In this document: one piece after another, positions 8,470-15,467 of the stretch
How positions within the stretch are numbered: position 1 is the stretch's first letter
How the letters are laid out: each line of letters starts with the position of its first letter
Assembly: GCF_021206925.1 (NCBI RefSeq)
Contig: NZ_JAJPRF010000009.1
Location: forward strand, 62,001-126,000
DNA: 64,000 nucleotides
Direction of reading: 5' to 3'
Source of the DNA: Rhodoflexus caldus
GTDB lineage: Bacteria > Bacteroidota > Bacteroidia > Cytophagales > Thermoflexibacteraceae
Made by a program: the position numbers and the translations under genes
Notes under the pieces: generated by a model
The model's input: the letters and a program-made list of their open reading frames with translations, nothing else
The model's database searches: none
Told to the model about the DNA's origin: nothing

Positions 8470-10320
8470 ATGAATCAACCCGACCAGGAAATCATTCGCC
8501 TGAAACAGCAATTGGCCTCCGCCGAGCAAACACTGCGGGATTTACAAGCGCTTACGGGTACGGCTGCCATTGAAATTGACTTCACGGCACGTAAAATCCG
8601 ATGGACAGAGGAAGCCTACCGTCTGTTCGGGCTTTCTTTTGCTACTCATGCCTCTTTGCCGGGCAACTACTTTTTTAATACCATTCACCCCGAAGATGCG
8701 GCTTCGGTCATGCAGCAACTCAAAGAAGCAACCGACCGCCAACAACCGCTGGCAGTGGAATATCGCATCCTACTGCCTGACGGTAAGGTGCGGCATATCG
8801 GGCTTCGCGCTCATGCAAGCAGCCATAAACCCCTGATTTACAGAGGAATCATGCGGGAAATATTGCCCGATTCGCCCGCCGATGAATCCCAAAGCCAACG
8901 CCTGCAACAACTGCTGCAAAATACCAATGAAGCCATTGTAGTAACCAATGCGCTATTTGTTGTAGAATTTTGGAATGAAGCCGCCGCACAGATGTACGGC
9001 ATCAGTGCCTCGGAGGCCATCGGTGAAAAATGGACAGATTTGATTACCACACAGTTCCGATACGGGCAACCCATTGAACAAATACACGAAGATTTGCTGC
9101 AAAAAAAATTTTGGCAAGGAGAAGTTAAACAGCGTGTGCAAGGCGGCAAACAGCGTTCCTTACAACTCTCCATGCGATTGCTGCCCACCTCCCGCCCCGA
9201 TGAACTGCCCGATATCCTGATTTCCACAACGGATATCTCCGCCTATTTTGCAGCCGAAGAACAGGCCGACAAGTGGAAAACAACCTTAGACCTGCTTTTT
9301 GACAACATCCCGGGCTGGATTTACATGCTCAACCGGGAACTGGAAATAATAGGCTGCAACCGCAACTTTGCACAGGCGATGAACTTTGAAAAGCCCTCTG
9401 ACCTTATCGGCATGGCTTTCTCCGACCTGCCGATTACCGCTGAATGGGCAAGAAAAGCGCGGAGCGAGTTGGCAGAAGTGCTCACGGGAAAAGTGTTTGC
9501 TTCGGTGATAGAGCCCCTTGTTACCTCACACGGCGAAAAATTCTGGTTACAAAGCAATAAAGTCCCCCTACGCGACAGCATCGGGCAAATTTTGGGCATC
9601 CTCGTTACATCGGAAGATGTTACCGAAAAGCGGCGCATAGAAGAAAAACTTCGCGAACAGGAACGGGAACAGGAACGCATCCGTTCGCTGGCCATTATTC
9701 AGGGGCAGGAGGACGAACGCAAGCGGCTCGCAATGGATTTGCACGATGGCGTAGGCCAATCGCTGACCGCACTTCGCCTGCAAGCCGACTACCTGAAAAA
9801 CACCGTCCTTTCCGGTGAACAACAGCAAAACCTGCAAGCAATTGTTGACGGTATCGTACGGGTGCAACAGGAAATCCGCCGCATTTCACGCAATCTGATG
9901 CCAAGCGTTCTTAACGATTTCGGGCTGGCCGAAGCACTGGAATTTCTCTGCCACACCACCGAGCAAAACAGTTCTATTGAGATAGAACGTCGTATTTTTA
10001 TTGACAACAACCGCTACGACAGCGCCATTGAAACCTGTATTTTTCGCATTGCCCAAGAAATTTTTAACAATACCCTCAAATACAGCGAAGCACACCATCT
10101 CTATTTGGAACTGCGCGACGAAGGCAACAGCTTGGAACTCATCATTGAAGACGACGGCAAAGGTTTTGACCCGGAAACCGTCAGCCGTGGACAAGGCCTT
10201 GCCAATATGGCACAGCGTGCCCGCCTGCTCAACGGCAGCCTACACATTGAAACCTCACCGGGCAGCGGCTGCCGCATTACAACCGTGATTCCTTACGATG
10301 ATGAAGTGGTAAAAAATTAA
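8470..10320 (+). CDS. PAS-domain sensor histidine kinase (HisKA_3 / NarX type)
   Basis: A 616-residue kinase without membrane segments, so probably cytoplasmic. A short coiled coil (residues 1-30) precedes three PAS-type regions, roughly 30-135, 145-262 and 270-388. A charged helix leads to the HisKA_3 phosphoacceptor region with H425 in AMDLHDGVGQS. The HATPase domain shows the N-box (EIFNN, about 530-534), G1 box (DDGKGFD, 561-567) and G2 box (GQGLANM). LHDGVGQ is characteristic of kinases that pair with NarL/FixJ-type regulators. No response-regulator gene follows; the next gene is arsR. It starts 13 bp after the HU/SPOR gene and may be cotranscribed with it. The signal and the partner are unknown. 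Confidence 0.9.
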   Translation: MNQPDQEIIRLKQQLASAEQTLRDLQALTGTAAIEIDFTARKIRWTEEAYRLFGLSFATHASLPGNYFFNTIHPEDAASVMQQLKEATDRQQPLAVEYRILLPDGKVRHIGLRAHASSHKPLIYRGIMREILPDSPADESQSQRLQQLLQNTNEAIVVTNALFVVEFWNEAAAQMYGISASEAIGEKWTDLITTQFRYGQPIEQIHEDLLQKKFWQGEVKQRVQGGKQRSLQLSMRLLPTSRPDELPDILISTTDISAYFAAEEQADKWKTTLDLLFDNIPGWIYMLNRELEIIGCNRNFAQAMNFEKPSDLIGMAFSDLPITAEWARKARSELAEVLTGKVFASVIEPLVTSHGEKFWLQSNKVPLRDSIGQILGILVTSEDVTEKRRIEEKLREQEREQERIRSLAIIQGQEDERKRLAMDLHDGVGQSLTALRLQADYLKNTVLSGEQQQNLQAIVDGIVRVQQEIRRISRNLMPSVLNDFGLAEALEFLCHTTEQNSSIEIERRIFIDNNRYDSAIETCIFRIAQEIFNNTLKYSEAHHLYLELRDEGNSLELIIEDDGKGFDPETVSRGQGLANMAQRARLLNGSLHIETSPGSGCRITTVIPYDDEVVKN

Positions 10321-10353
10321 GTTTGGTCAGAGTGTTTGGCAATATTAGGCTTT

Positions 10354-10380
10354 ATTTCGTATGTTTACGGCATACGAAAT
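10354..10380. promoter_or_regulatory. palindromic operator upstream of arsR
   Basis: Perfect inverted repeat with 10-bp arms ATTTCGTATG (10354-10363) and CATACGAAAT (10371-10380) around a 7-nt spacer. It ends 3 bp before the proposed arsR ATG at 10384. Position and symmetry fit an autoregulatory ArsR-family operator. It could also pair as an RNA hairpin at the start of the transcript. Confidence 0.7.
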
Positions 10381-10383
10381 GTT

Positions 10384-10713
10384 ATGCAAGCCAAGACTGA
10401 ACAATTTTCCGCTGATTTACAGGCTATTGCGCAATACGCACGGCTGTTGTCGCACCCTGCAAGGGTAGCTATCATCCGCCTGTTGGCAGAAAAAAAGCAG
10501 TGTATTTCGGGCGATATTGCCGAAGAACTGCCGTTGAGCCGCTCAACTGTCAGCCAACATTTGCAGGAACTCAAACAGGGCGGGCTTATCAAAGGCGAAA
10601 TTTGCGGGTTGAACGTCAATTACTGCCTCAATACGGAAAAATGGCAGGAAGCCCGACAATATTTTGAACATCTTTTCAATCAAACCACCGCATCTTTTGA
10701 CTGCAATTGCTGA
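10384..10713 (+). CDS. arsR: ArsR-family winged-helix repressor
   Basis: A 109-residue regulator from the ATG at 10384; upstream in-frame starts would run through the palindromic operator. The winged-helix fold is recognisable, with HPARVAIIRLL opening the domain and the recognition helix LSRSTVSQHLQELKQGGL at about residues 51-68. Cysteines occur at C40, C74 and C81, and the tail ends DCNC (C107 and C109). The classical ELCVCDL arsenite site of E. coli ArsR is absent, so the sensor site, if any, must use other cysteines. It heads a plus-strand cassette with an ArsC-like reductase 7 bp downstream, a mini-thioredoxin and an ArsP-like permease, so it probably controls all of them. The inducer (arsenite, antimonite or organoarsenical) is inferred from context. 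Confidence 0.85.
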   Translation: MQAKTEQFSADLQAIAQYARLLSHPARVAIIRLLAEKKQCISGDIAEELPLSRSTVSQHLQELKQGGLIKGEICGLNVNYCLNTEKWQEARQYFEHLFNQTTASFDCNC

Positions 10714-10720
10714 TTTTATC

Positions 10721-11416
10721 ATGAAAACCGTTTTACTGACCGTTTCACTATTTCTTACAAGCATCATGTCAGGTTCTGCACAAAACCTATTGCCTGCGCT
10801 GCAAGACTATTGCAAAAGTATTGAAGCTGAATTCAACCAAATCAGCGATGAACGCAAAGAAAGTTTGCATAAAATTGCTGCCTATGTGAAAGCCAAAGCT
10901 GATGCAGGCGAAACCATCCGCCTGACCTTCATTTGCACCCATAACTCGCGCCGCAGCCAACTGGGGCAAGTGTGGGCAAAAACAGCGGGTATGTACTACG
11001 GCATTGCCCCCGAAAAATTGGAAACTTTTTCGGGCGGAACGGAAGCAACCGCCTGCAACGAACGCACCGTAGCGGCTTTGCAACGTGCCGGTTTTCAGGT
11101 AAGTAAGGCGGGGGAAATCAGCCCGACCAACCCGATTTACGCACTCACTTTTGCCGAAGGGCAAGCCCCGTTGCTGCTGTTTTCCAAAGTGTACGACGAT
11201 GCCGCCAATCCGCAAAAGGATTACGCCGCAGTGTTGGTCTGCTCGCAAGCCGACGAAGCCTGCCCGATGGTGCGCGGCGCATCGGAACGCATCTATCACG
11301 GCTATGAAGACCCCAAAAAATCGGACGGAAGCCCCGAAGAATCAGCGACTTACGATGCCACCTGCCGCCTGATTGCAAGGGAAATGTTTTATATGTTTGC
11401 CTCGTTGAAAGATTGA
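10721..11416 (+). CDS. exported ArsC-like arsenate reductase / LMW phosphatase fold protein
   Basis: A 231-residue protein from the ATG at 10721. Residues 1-20 look like a signal peptide (MKTVLLTVSLFLTSIMSGSA, then Q). A helical region follows, then a low-molecular-weight phosphatase fold with the CX5R loop C72-THNSR-R78-S. Downstream, C174 and C181 in VCSQADEACPM sit seven residues apart, as the two resolving cysteines do in thioredoxin-coupled ArsC of the Staphylococcus pI258 / Bacillus type. The region after them (YHGYEDPKK) also matches that family (HWGFDDP). Family members are normally cytoplasmic, so the signal peptide is unusual. Lying between arsR and a thioredoxin-like gene, an arsenate-reducing or related thiol-dependent role is likely; a phosphatase role remains possible. 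Confidence 0.75.
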   Translation: MKTVLLTVSLFLTSIMSGSAQNLLPALQDYCKSIEAEFNQISDERKESLHKIAAYVKAKADAGETIRLTFICTHNSRRSQLGQVWAKTAGMYYGIAPEKLETFSGGTEATACNERTVAALQRAGFQVSKAGEISPTNPIYALTFAEGQAPLLLFSKVYDDAANPQKDYAAVLVCSQADEACPMVRGASERIYHGYEDPKKSDGSPEESATYDATCRLIAREMFYMFASLKD

Positions 11417-11453
11417 GTGATTGAACAGTTTTATCCAAATCCTTTCACAGGGT

Positions 11454-11524
11454 CTAACGACCGCCGTTAGGAATTCGGAAGAGCCTGTTGCACGTCGCCT
11501 GTTAGTCGTCTTAGACGCTAACAG
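11454..11524. repeat. two GTTAG-type inverted repeats in the arsC-trx gap
   Basis: The 221-bp gap contains a short inverted repeat (CTAACG 11454-11459, CGTTAG 11465-11470). A stronger one follows: CTGTTAG, a bulged T, and CGTCT (11499-11511), pairing across one base with AGACG and CTAACAG (11513-11524). The second could form a 12-bp hairpin that attenuates or processes transcript between the reductase and the thioredoxin gene. No T-run follows, so it is not a standard terminator. Confidence 0.5.
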
Positions 11525-11637
11525 CACTTTCAACAAAAACAACGTCAAATGGCGCAAATCACTTAATCTGTGGCAATCAAAAAAAACTGCGATATTGACA
11601 CAATTATTTTTTCATCACCGATAAACCTTTTTCAACC

Positions 11638-11871
11638 ATGAAAACCATCAAAATTCTGGGCTCAGGTTGCCCTAAGTGCAAAACTACGGAAGAAAATGTT
11701 CGCCAAGCCGTTGCGCAAAGCGGCATTCCTGCCGAAATCATCAAAGTAGAAGACATGCAGGAAATCATGAAATATGATGTGCTCACTACGCCCGTGCTGG
11801 TAATAGATGAGGAAATCAAAATCAAAGGCAGAGTTGCTACGGTAGAAGAGGTCAAGCAACTGCTGGCATAG
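11638..11871 (+). CDS. small thioredoxin-fold redox-active disulfide protein
   Basis: A 77-residue cytoplasmic protein with a minimal thioredoxin fold. The active site is CPKC (C11 and C14, in GSGCPKCK) and the cis-proline loop is TTPVLVID. It belongs to the redox-active disulfide protein 2 / MTH895 group of mini-thioredoxins. Genes of this type are commonly found beside ArsP-like permeases, and here the permease starts 18 bp downstream. It may supply electrons to a thiol-dependent step of the arsenic-like pathway or deliver substrate to the permease. Direct reduction of the upstream ArsC-like protein would require both to act in the same compartment, which the ArsC signal peptide makes doubtful. 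Confidence 0.9.
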   Translation: MKTIKILGSGCPKCKTTEENVRQAVAQSGIPAEIIKVEDMQEIMKYDVLTTPVLVIDEEIKIKGRVATVEEVKQLLA

Positions 11872-11889
11872 GCTTTTCTGTTTTTTGCC

Positions 11890-12864
11890 ATGTTTGATTA
11901 TATCCAACACTTTGCCGATTGGTTAGTGTATCGGGCACTGGGAATTGCCGAAGGTTCGCGCCTCGGCAGTTCCCTCAATTTTTTTGTTTACGATACGCTC
12001 AAAATTCTGCTGCTGCTTTTTCTGATAACTTTTTTGATGGGCATTGTCAATTCTTATTTCCCGATTGACCGTATCCGCAATTTTTTATCACGAAACAAAC
12101 TTTACGGCTTGGAATATTTGCTGGCGGCTGTTTTCGGTGCTGTTACGCCGTTTTGTTCCTGTTCGTCGGTGCCGCTGTTTATCGGTTTTGTCAAAGGCGG
12201 CATTCCGTTAGGGGTAACTTTTGCCTTTCTGATAACCTCACCGTTGGTCAATGAGGTAGCCGTAGCGATGTTTATCGGTATGTTCGGGCTGAAAAGCACG
12301 CTGATTTATGCCGGTAGCGGTATTTTACTCGGTACGTTCGGCGGCATGTTGCTCGGCAAACTGGGGCTGGAAAAGTACCTTTCCGAATGGGTACAGGGCA
12401 TATTGGCGCAGGCAAAAGCCGAAGAGGCAATGCCAACAGAAGAACGCCCTTTCATGCAGCGCCTGCCCGACATCGCCAAAGAATCGTGGGACATTGTGAA
12501 AAGCGTTTTCCTGTATGTGATTGTCGGTATCGGTATCGGGGCGCTGATGCACGGCTTTATTCCGACCGGATTTTTTGAACACTACATCAGCCGCGACAAT
12601 CCGCTGGCTGTGCCGATTGCTGTTATTTTAGCCGTACCGATGTACAGCAATGCGGCGGGTGTGCTGCCGATTGTACAGGTGCTCGTACAAAAAGGCATCC
12701 CTTTGGGCACTGCCATCGCATTTATGATGGGCGTAGTAGGGCTGTCTGTTCCCGAAGCAACTTTGTTAAAAAAAGTAATGTCGGTAAAACTGATTGCTAT
12801 TTTCTTTGGCGTAGTTGCCGTTTTTATCATCTTTTCTGGCTACTTATTCAATATGATTTTATGA
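11890..12864 (+). CDS. arsP: ArsP-type permease (DUF318 / UPF0718)
   Basis: A 324-residue polytopic inner-membrane protein with about eight hydrophobic segments. The family signature CSCSS occurs in TPFCSCSSVP, with cysteines C89 and C91, followed by GGIPLGVTFAFLITSPLVNE. The second half repeats the pattern (GIPLGTAIAFMMGVVGLSVPEA), showing the internal duplication of these permeases. Characterised ArsP proteins export trivalent organoarsenicals such as methylarsenite; other members of DUF318 are uncharacterised. With arsR, an ArsC-like gene and a mini-thioredoxin upstream, an arsenic or organoarsenical export role is the best inference. The stop overlaps the start of the DinB gene by 4 bp. 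Confidence 0.8.
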   Translation: MFDYIQHFADWLVYRALGIAEGSRLGSSLNFFVYDTLKILLLLFLITFLMGIVNSYFPIDRIRNFLSRNKLYGLEYLLAAVFGAVTPFCSCSSVPLFIGFVKGGIPLGVTFAFLITSPLVNEVAVAMFIGMFGLKSTLIYAGSGILLGTFGGMLLGKLGLEKYLSEWVQGILAQAKAEEAMPTEERPFMQRLPDIAKESWDIVKSVFLYVIVGIGIGALMHGFIPTGFFEHYISRDNPLAVPIAVILAVPMYSNAAGVLPIVQVLVQKGIPLGTAIAFMMGVVGLSVPEATLLKKVMSVKLIAIFFGVVAVFIIFSGYLFNMIL

Positions 12865-13304
12865 CCACCGCTCACTATCTCGCACTTTGGCAGGAAGCCC
12901 GTACGCGTTTTTCCAATCAGTTGCAAGCCGTTACCGCGCAGGATTTGCATAAAAAACTCGGCACAAGCCCCAACAGCGCGGGTTTTCTGATTCGCCACAT
13001 TGCCGACGTGGAATTGTTGTTTGCCAAAAATGTATTTAAAAAGTCTGACGTTCAGGTAGTTGCACGCACGGTGATAGACAAGCGCGACACAGGCGAATGG
13101 ACAAACCTTACCGACTTGCTCGCCTATCAGCAAACAGCTTTTGAGCATTTGCGGGCAGCTATTCAGGCAACCGCCGATTGGGACGGCACCATCACAACCC
13201 CCGAATTTGGCACAAAGACCAAAGCCGAAGCACTGGGGCGCATTGTGTCGCATACCGCCTACCACGCGGGGCAACTGGCTATGGTGCTCAAATACGGGAA
13301 CTGA
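12861..13304 (+). CDS. DinB-family protein
   Basis: A 147-residue four-helix-bundle protein of the DinB/YfiT superfamily. The three histidines that bind the metal are visible at H46 (LIRHIADVE), H131 and H135 (SHTAYHAGQ). Its ATG overlaps the permease stop in an ATGA junction, so the two are translationally coupled. Superfamily members include thiol-dependent transferases (bacillithiol or mycothiol linked), which would fit a detoxification cassette, but many have no known substrate. Ends 10 bp before a bidirectional terminator. Family call is firm; the reaction is unknown. Confidence 0.85.
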   Translation: MTTAHYLALWQEARTRFSNQLQAVTAQDLHKKLGTSPNSAGFLIRHIADVELLFAKNVFKKSDVQVVARTVIDKRDTGEWTNLTDLLAYQQTAFEHLRAAIQATADWDGTITTPEFGTKTKAEALGRIVSHTAYHAGQLAMVLKYGN

Positions 13305-13314
13305 TTATGATACA

Positions 13315-13350
13315 AAAAACCTGACAGGCCTTCACTTGTCAGGTTTTTTT
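13315..13350. terminator. bidirectional terminator between dinB and amidotransferase genes
   Basis: Perfect 13-bp inverted repeat AAAAAACCTGACA (13315-13327) and TGTCAGGTTTTTT (13338-13350), with a 10-nt loop and T-runs in both directions. It lies between two convergent genes and carries the recurrent CCTGACAGG core. Confidence 0.85.
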
Positions 13351-13366
13351 TGCTGCGGTTTAACGG

Positions 13367-14227
13367 TTACTCATTCACTAACTCCCCCTGCAAGCTGTTG
13401 ATGGCCTGATTCAAGAAGGCAGGGATAAGCGTGCTGTAAGTCAGCATGATTTTATCGGGGTCGTTGAGGTGGTTAATCATGTCCTCATACTTTTGCAACC
13501 CGTGGTTTTTAATCACTTGCTCGCGCTTTTCTTCCTGCTGGAAGTAAATACTCATGCCAATCGGGTCGGCTTCGGGGTGAAACTGTGTGCCAAAGAACTC
13601 ATTAGAAATGCGCATGGCCATTACGGCGCGTTCTAAGTCCACATGCGGACGGATTTTTTCCAATGAAAGAATCTGTGCCCCGATTTCGCGCATACGGTTA
13701 AAATTGGGCTGTACTACCTGCCAATCGCGGGAATCTACCGCATAGAATGGGTCGGGCAGCAGTCCCAAAATGCTGTCGTTCATGCCTTCCACTGTTTTAT
13801 GCACGGGGAAAACGCCAAAAGAGGTTGAACGACGCTGTGTAACATGTCCTAAGTCAAACAACCGCACCAGCATCTGGAATGAATGGCAGATAAAAAGCAC
13901 GTGCTTTTTATTTTCGTTGTGGTTCTGATTGTGGCTCCACAGCTTCTCAATCAACCCAAAATAATTTTTTTCCCATTGTTTACCCTCTCCATCGTATGGA
14001 CTGCCGGGGCCACCCGTAGAAATGTACATATCGTATTGTTCAGGGTTGGGAAATTCGTTCCGGTAGCGACATTCAAAAACGTCAAAGTCTAACTGCACGC
14101 CCTCGTTCAGGCCGCTTTGTTCATGAATAATCTGTTTGATACAACGCATTCCCTGATTGGGAAAATTGTCGTATAAATCGAGGATGGCTACCCGCATGAC
14201 GGGCTGTGCTGTACTAATAATTTCCAT
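13367..14227 (-). CDS. class I glutamine amidotransferase-like protein
   Basis: A 286-residue protein with a GMP-synthase-type GATase1 domain spanning about residues 12-225. The oxyanion strand is STGGPGSPYDG, the nucleophile is C114 in LFICHSFQM, and the partner residues are H217 and E219 in QFHPEAD, so the catalytic triad is intact. About 60 residues beyond the domain form a helical tail. No synthetase domain is attached, so it is a free-standing amidotransferase or a hydrolase of gamma-glutamyl compounds. It lies 50 bp downstream of the MobB-MobA fusion on the same strand, last in a run of five minus-strand genes. Substrate unknown. Confidence 0.8.
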   Translation of the reverse strand: MEIISTAQPVMRVAILDLYDNFPNQGMRCIKQIIHEQSGLNEGVQLDFDVFECRYRNEFPNPEQYDMYISTGGPGSPYDGEGKQWEKNYFGLIEKLWSHNQNHNENKKHVLFICHSFQMLVRLFDLGHVTQRRSTSFGVFPVHKTVEGMNDSILGLLPDPFYAVDSRDWQVVQPNFNRMREIGAQILSLEKIRPHVDLERAVMAMRISNEFFGTQFHPEADPIGMSIYFQQEEKREQVIKNHGLQKYEDMINHLNDPDKIMLTYSTLIPAFLNQAINSLQGELVNE

Positions 14228-14277
14228 GCCGGCAAAAAATTACGGTCGAATCTCTTCAATCTGTTACAAGAAGCAAG

Positions 14278-15420
14278 TTAAGTAATTTGTTCCGTTTGTT
14301 TATGGAGTGCCTGCAAAACGGCTGCTGCTTCCTCCGGCGTGTTGGCATTGGCCAAATGTTCGGGAAAGACAGGTTGCAGTAATTTTATATCGTTGTTAAT
14401 CAATGCTTTGCGCGGGCACTGATAGCCCATGCTCAAAAATTGCAGCAATATCGGATAAGCCTTTGGCTCCCAAATGGTAACTAACGGTTCAGGGAAATTG
14501 TCATGCGGACTTTGGAAGGTTGTCGCCATTTTCAGCGGGTTGCGCTCGTTTACTAATTGCGCCAAAGTAGCCGCTTGCATCAGCGGCAGGTCGCAGGCCA
14601 GCACTAACCAAGCCGCATCGGGGTATTGCCTGAAAGCCGATAAAATGCCGCTCAAAGGGCCTAAATCCGTGAAAGTATCGGGCAGCCCTTCGTAACCCAC
14701 CGGAACGGCTGCCATCTGTTCAAAGCGGCAGGAAATGAACACACGCTCACAGTGTTGTGCCAGAAGGTCGGCCGTATGTTGTTGCTGCGGCTTGCCGTGG
14801 TAGTTGAGTTGTGCTTTGTCCTGCCCCATGCGCTCGCTTTTGCCGCCGGTGAGCACCAGCCCGTACAGCGGTGCGCGGCGGCTTGCAAGGTAGCCTTTTA
14901 CCCATTGGGCAATAGCGGCGGTATCTTGCCAAGCAAGCACGGGCACGCTGCGCCCTTCCAGATGTGCCGACAGATAATCGGGGATTGCGACAGCGTCGGA
15001 AGATTTGAGCAGCAGTTGTACGTTGGTCAGTTTGTGCAACTTTTTTTCCAAAGGTTTGGCAGGGTCTATCACGGCAATTTGTGCAGCAGCCTCAAAGTGA
15101 TTGCCGTTTACCAACACCCAGTCGGCATCAAGCAATAGGACTTTTTTCTGAAAATCGGTGAGTTGGCCTGTAAAATCCAAACGGGTAAAACTGATTTTAT
15201 CGGAAAAAATGCCCCAACTGCCTGCCTGCATGGCAGCCGTGCGGTCATTATCGCCTGCCTGATGGTCAGCATCGGCATATACCGTTTTCAGTTCGGGCAG
15301 TGCCTGTACCAAAGCGCTTGCCAGTTGCTCTATTTTACCGCAAGGCGTGCCCAGCACAGCCAGTTCGTGCCTGTGAAAAGTGCCAATTTGCGGACGCGGT
15401 ATTTTATCGTGTTTGGGCAA
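14278..15420 (-). CDS. MobB-like / MobA (molybdopterin guanylyltransferase) fusion
   Basis: A 380-residue two-domain protein. Residues 185-370 form a MobA-type nucleotidyltransferase with the signature LTGGKSERMGQDK (190-202), DLGPLSGILSA, and ACDLP. MobA attaches GMP to molybdopterin. Residues 18-178 resemble MobB, the GTP-binding helper, but the P-loop is eroded (VLGTPCGKIEQ in place of GxxGxGKT), so GTP binding is doubtful. Start: no in-frame ATG exists before the upstream stop; a TTG at 15420 is used here and an ATT six bases upstream is an alternative. No other molybdenum cofactor genes are in the window. It sits between a lipoprotein hydrolase gene and an amidotransferase gene. Confidence 0.8.
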   Translation of the reverse strand: MPKHDKIPRPQIGTFHRHELAVLGTPCGKIEQLASALVQALPELKTVYADADHQAGDNDRTAAMQAGSWGIFSDKISFTRLDFTGQLTDFQKKVLLLDADWVLVNGNHFEAAAQIAVIDPAKPLEKKLHKLTNVQLLLKSSDAVAIPDYLSAHLEGRSVPVLAWQDTAAIAQWVKGYLASRRAPLYGLVLTGGKSERMGQDKAQLNYHGKPQQQHTADLLAQHCERVFISCRFEQMAAVPVGYEGLPDTFTDLGPLSGILSAFRQYPDAAWLVLACDLPLMQAATLAQLVNERNPLKMATTFQSPHDNFPEPLVTIWEPKAYPILLQFLSMGYQCPRKALINNDIKLLQPVFPEHLANANTPEEAAAVLQALHKQTEQIT

Positions 15421-15467
15421 CGGAATACGGGGTTTATGCCATTGTTATAACGTCTTGCCGCCTCCTT

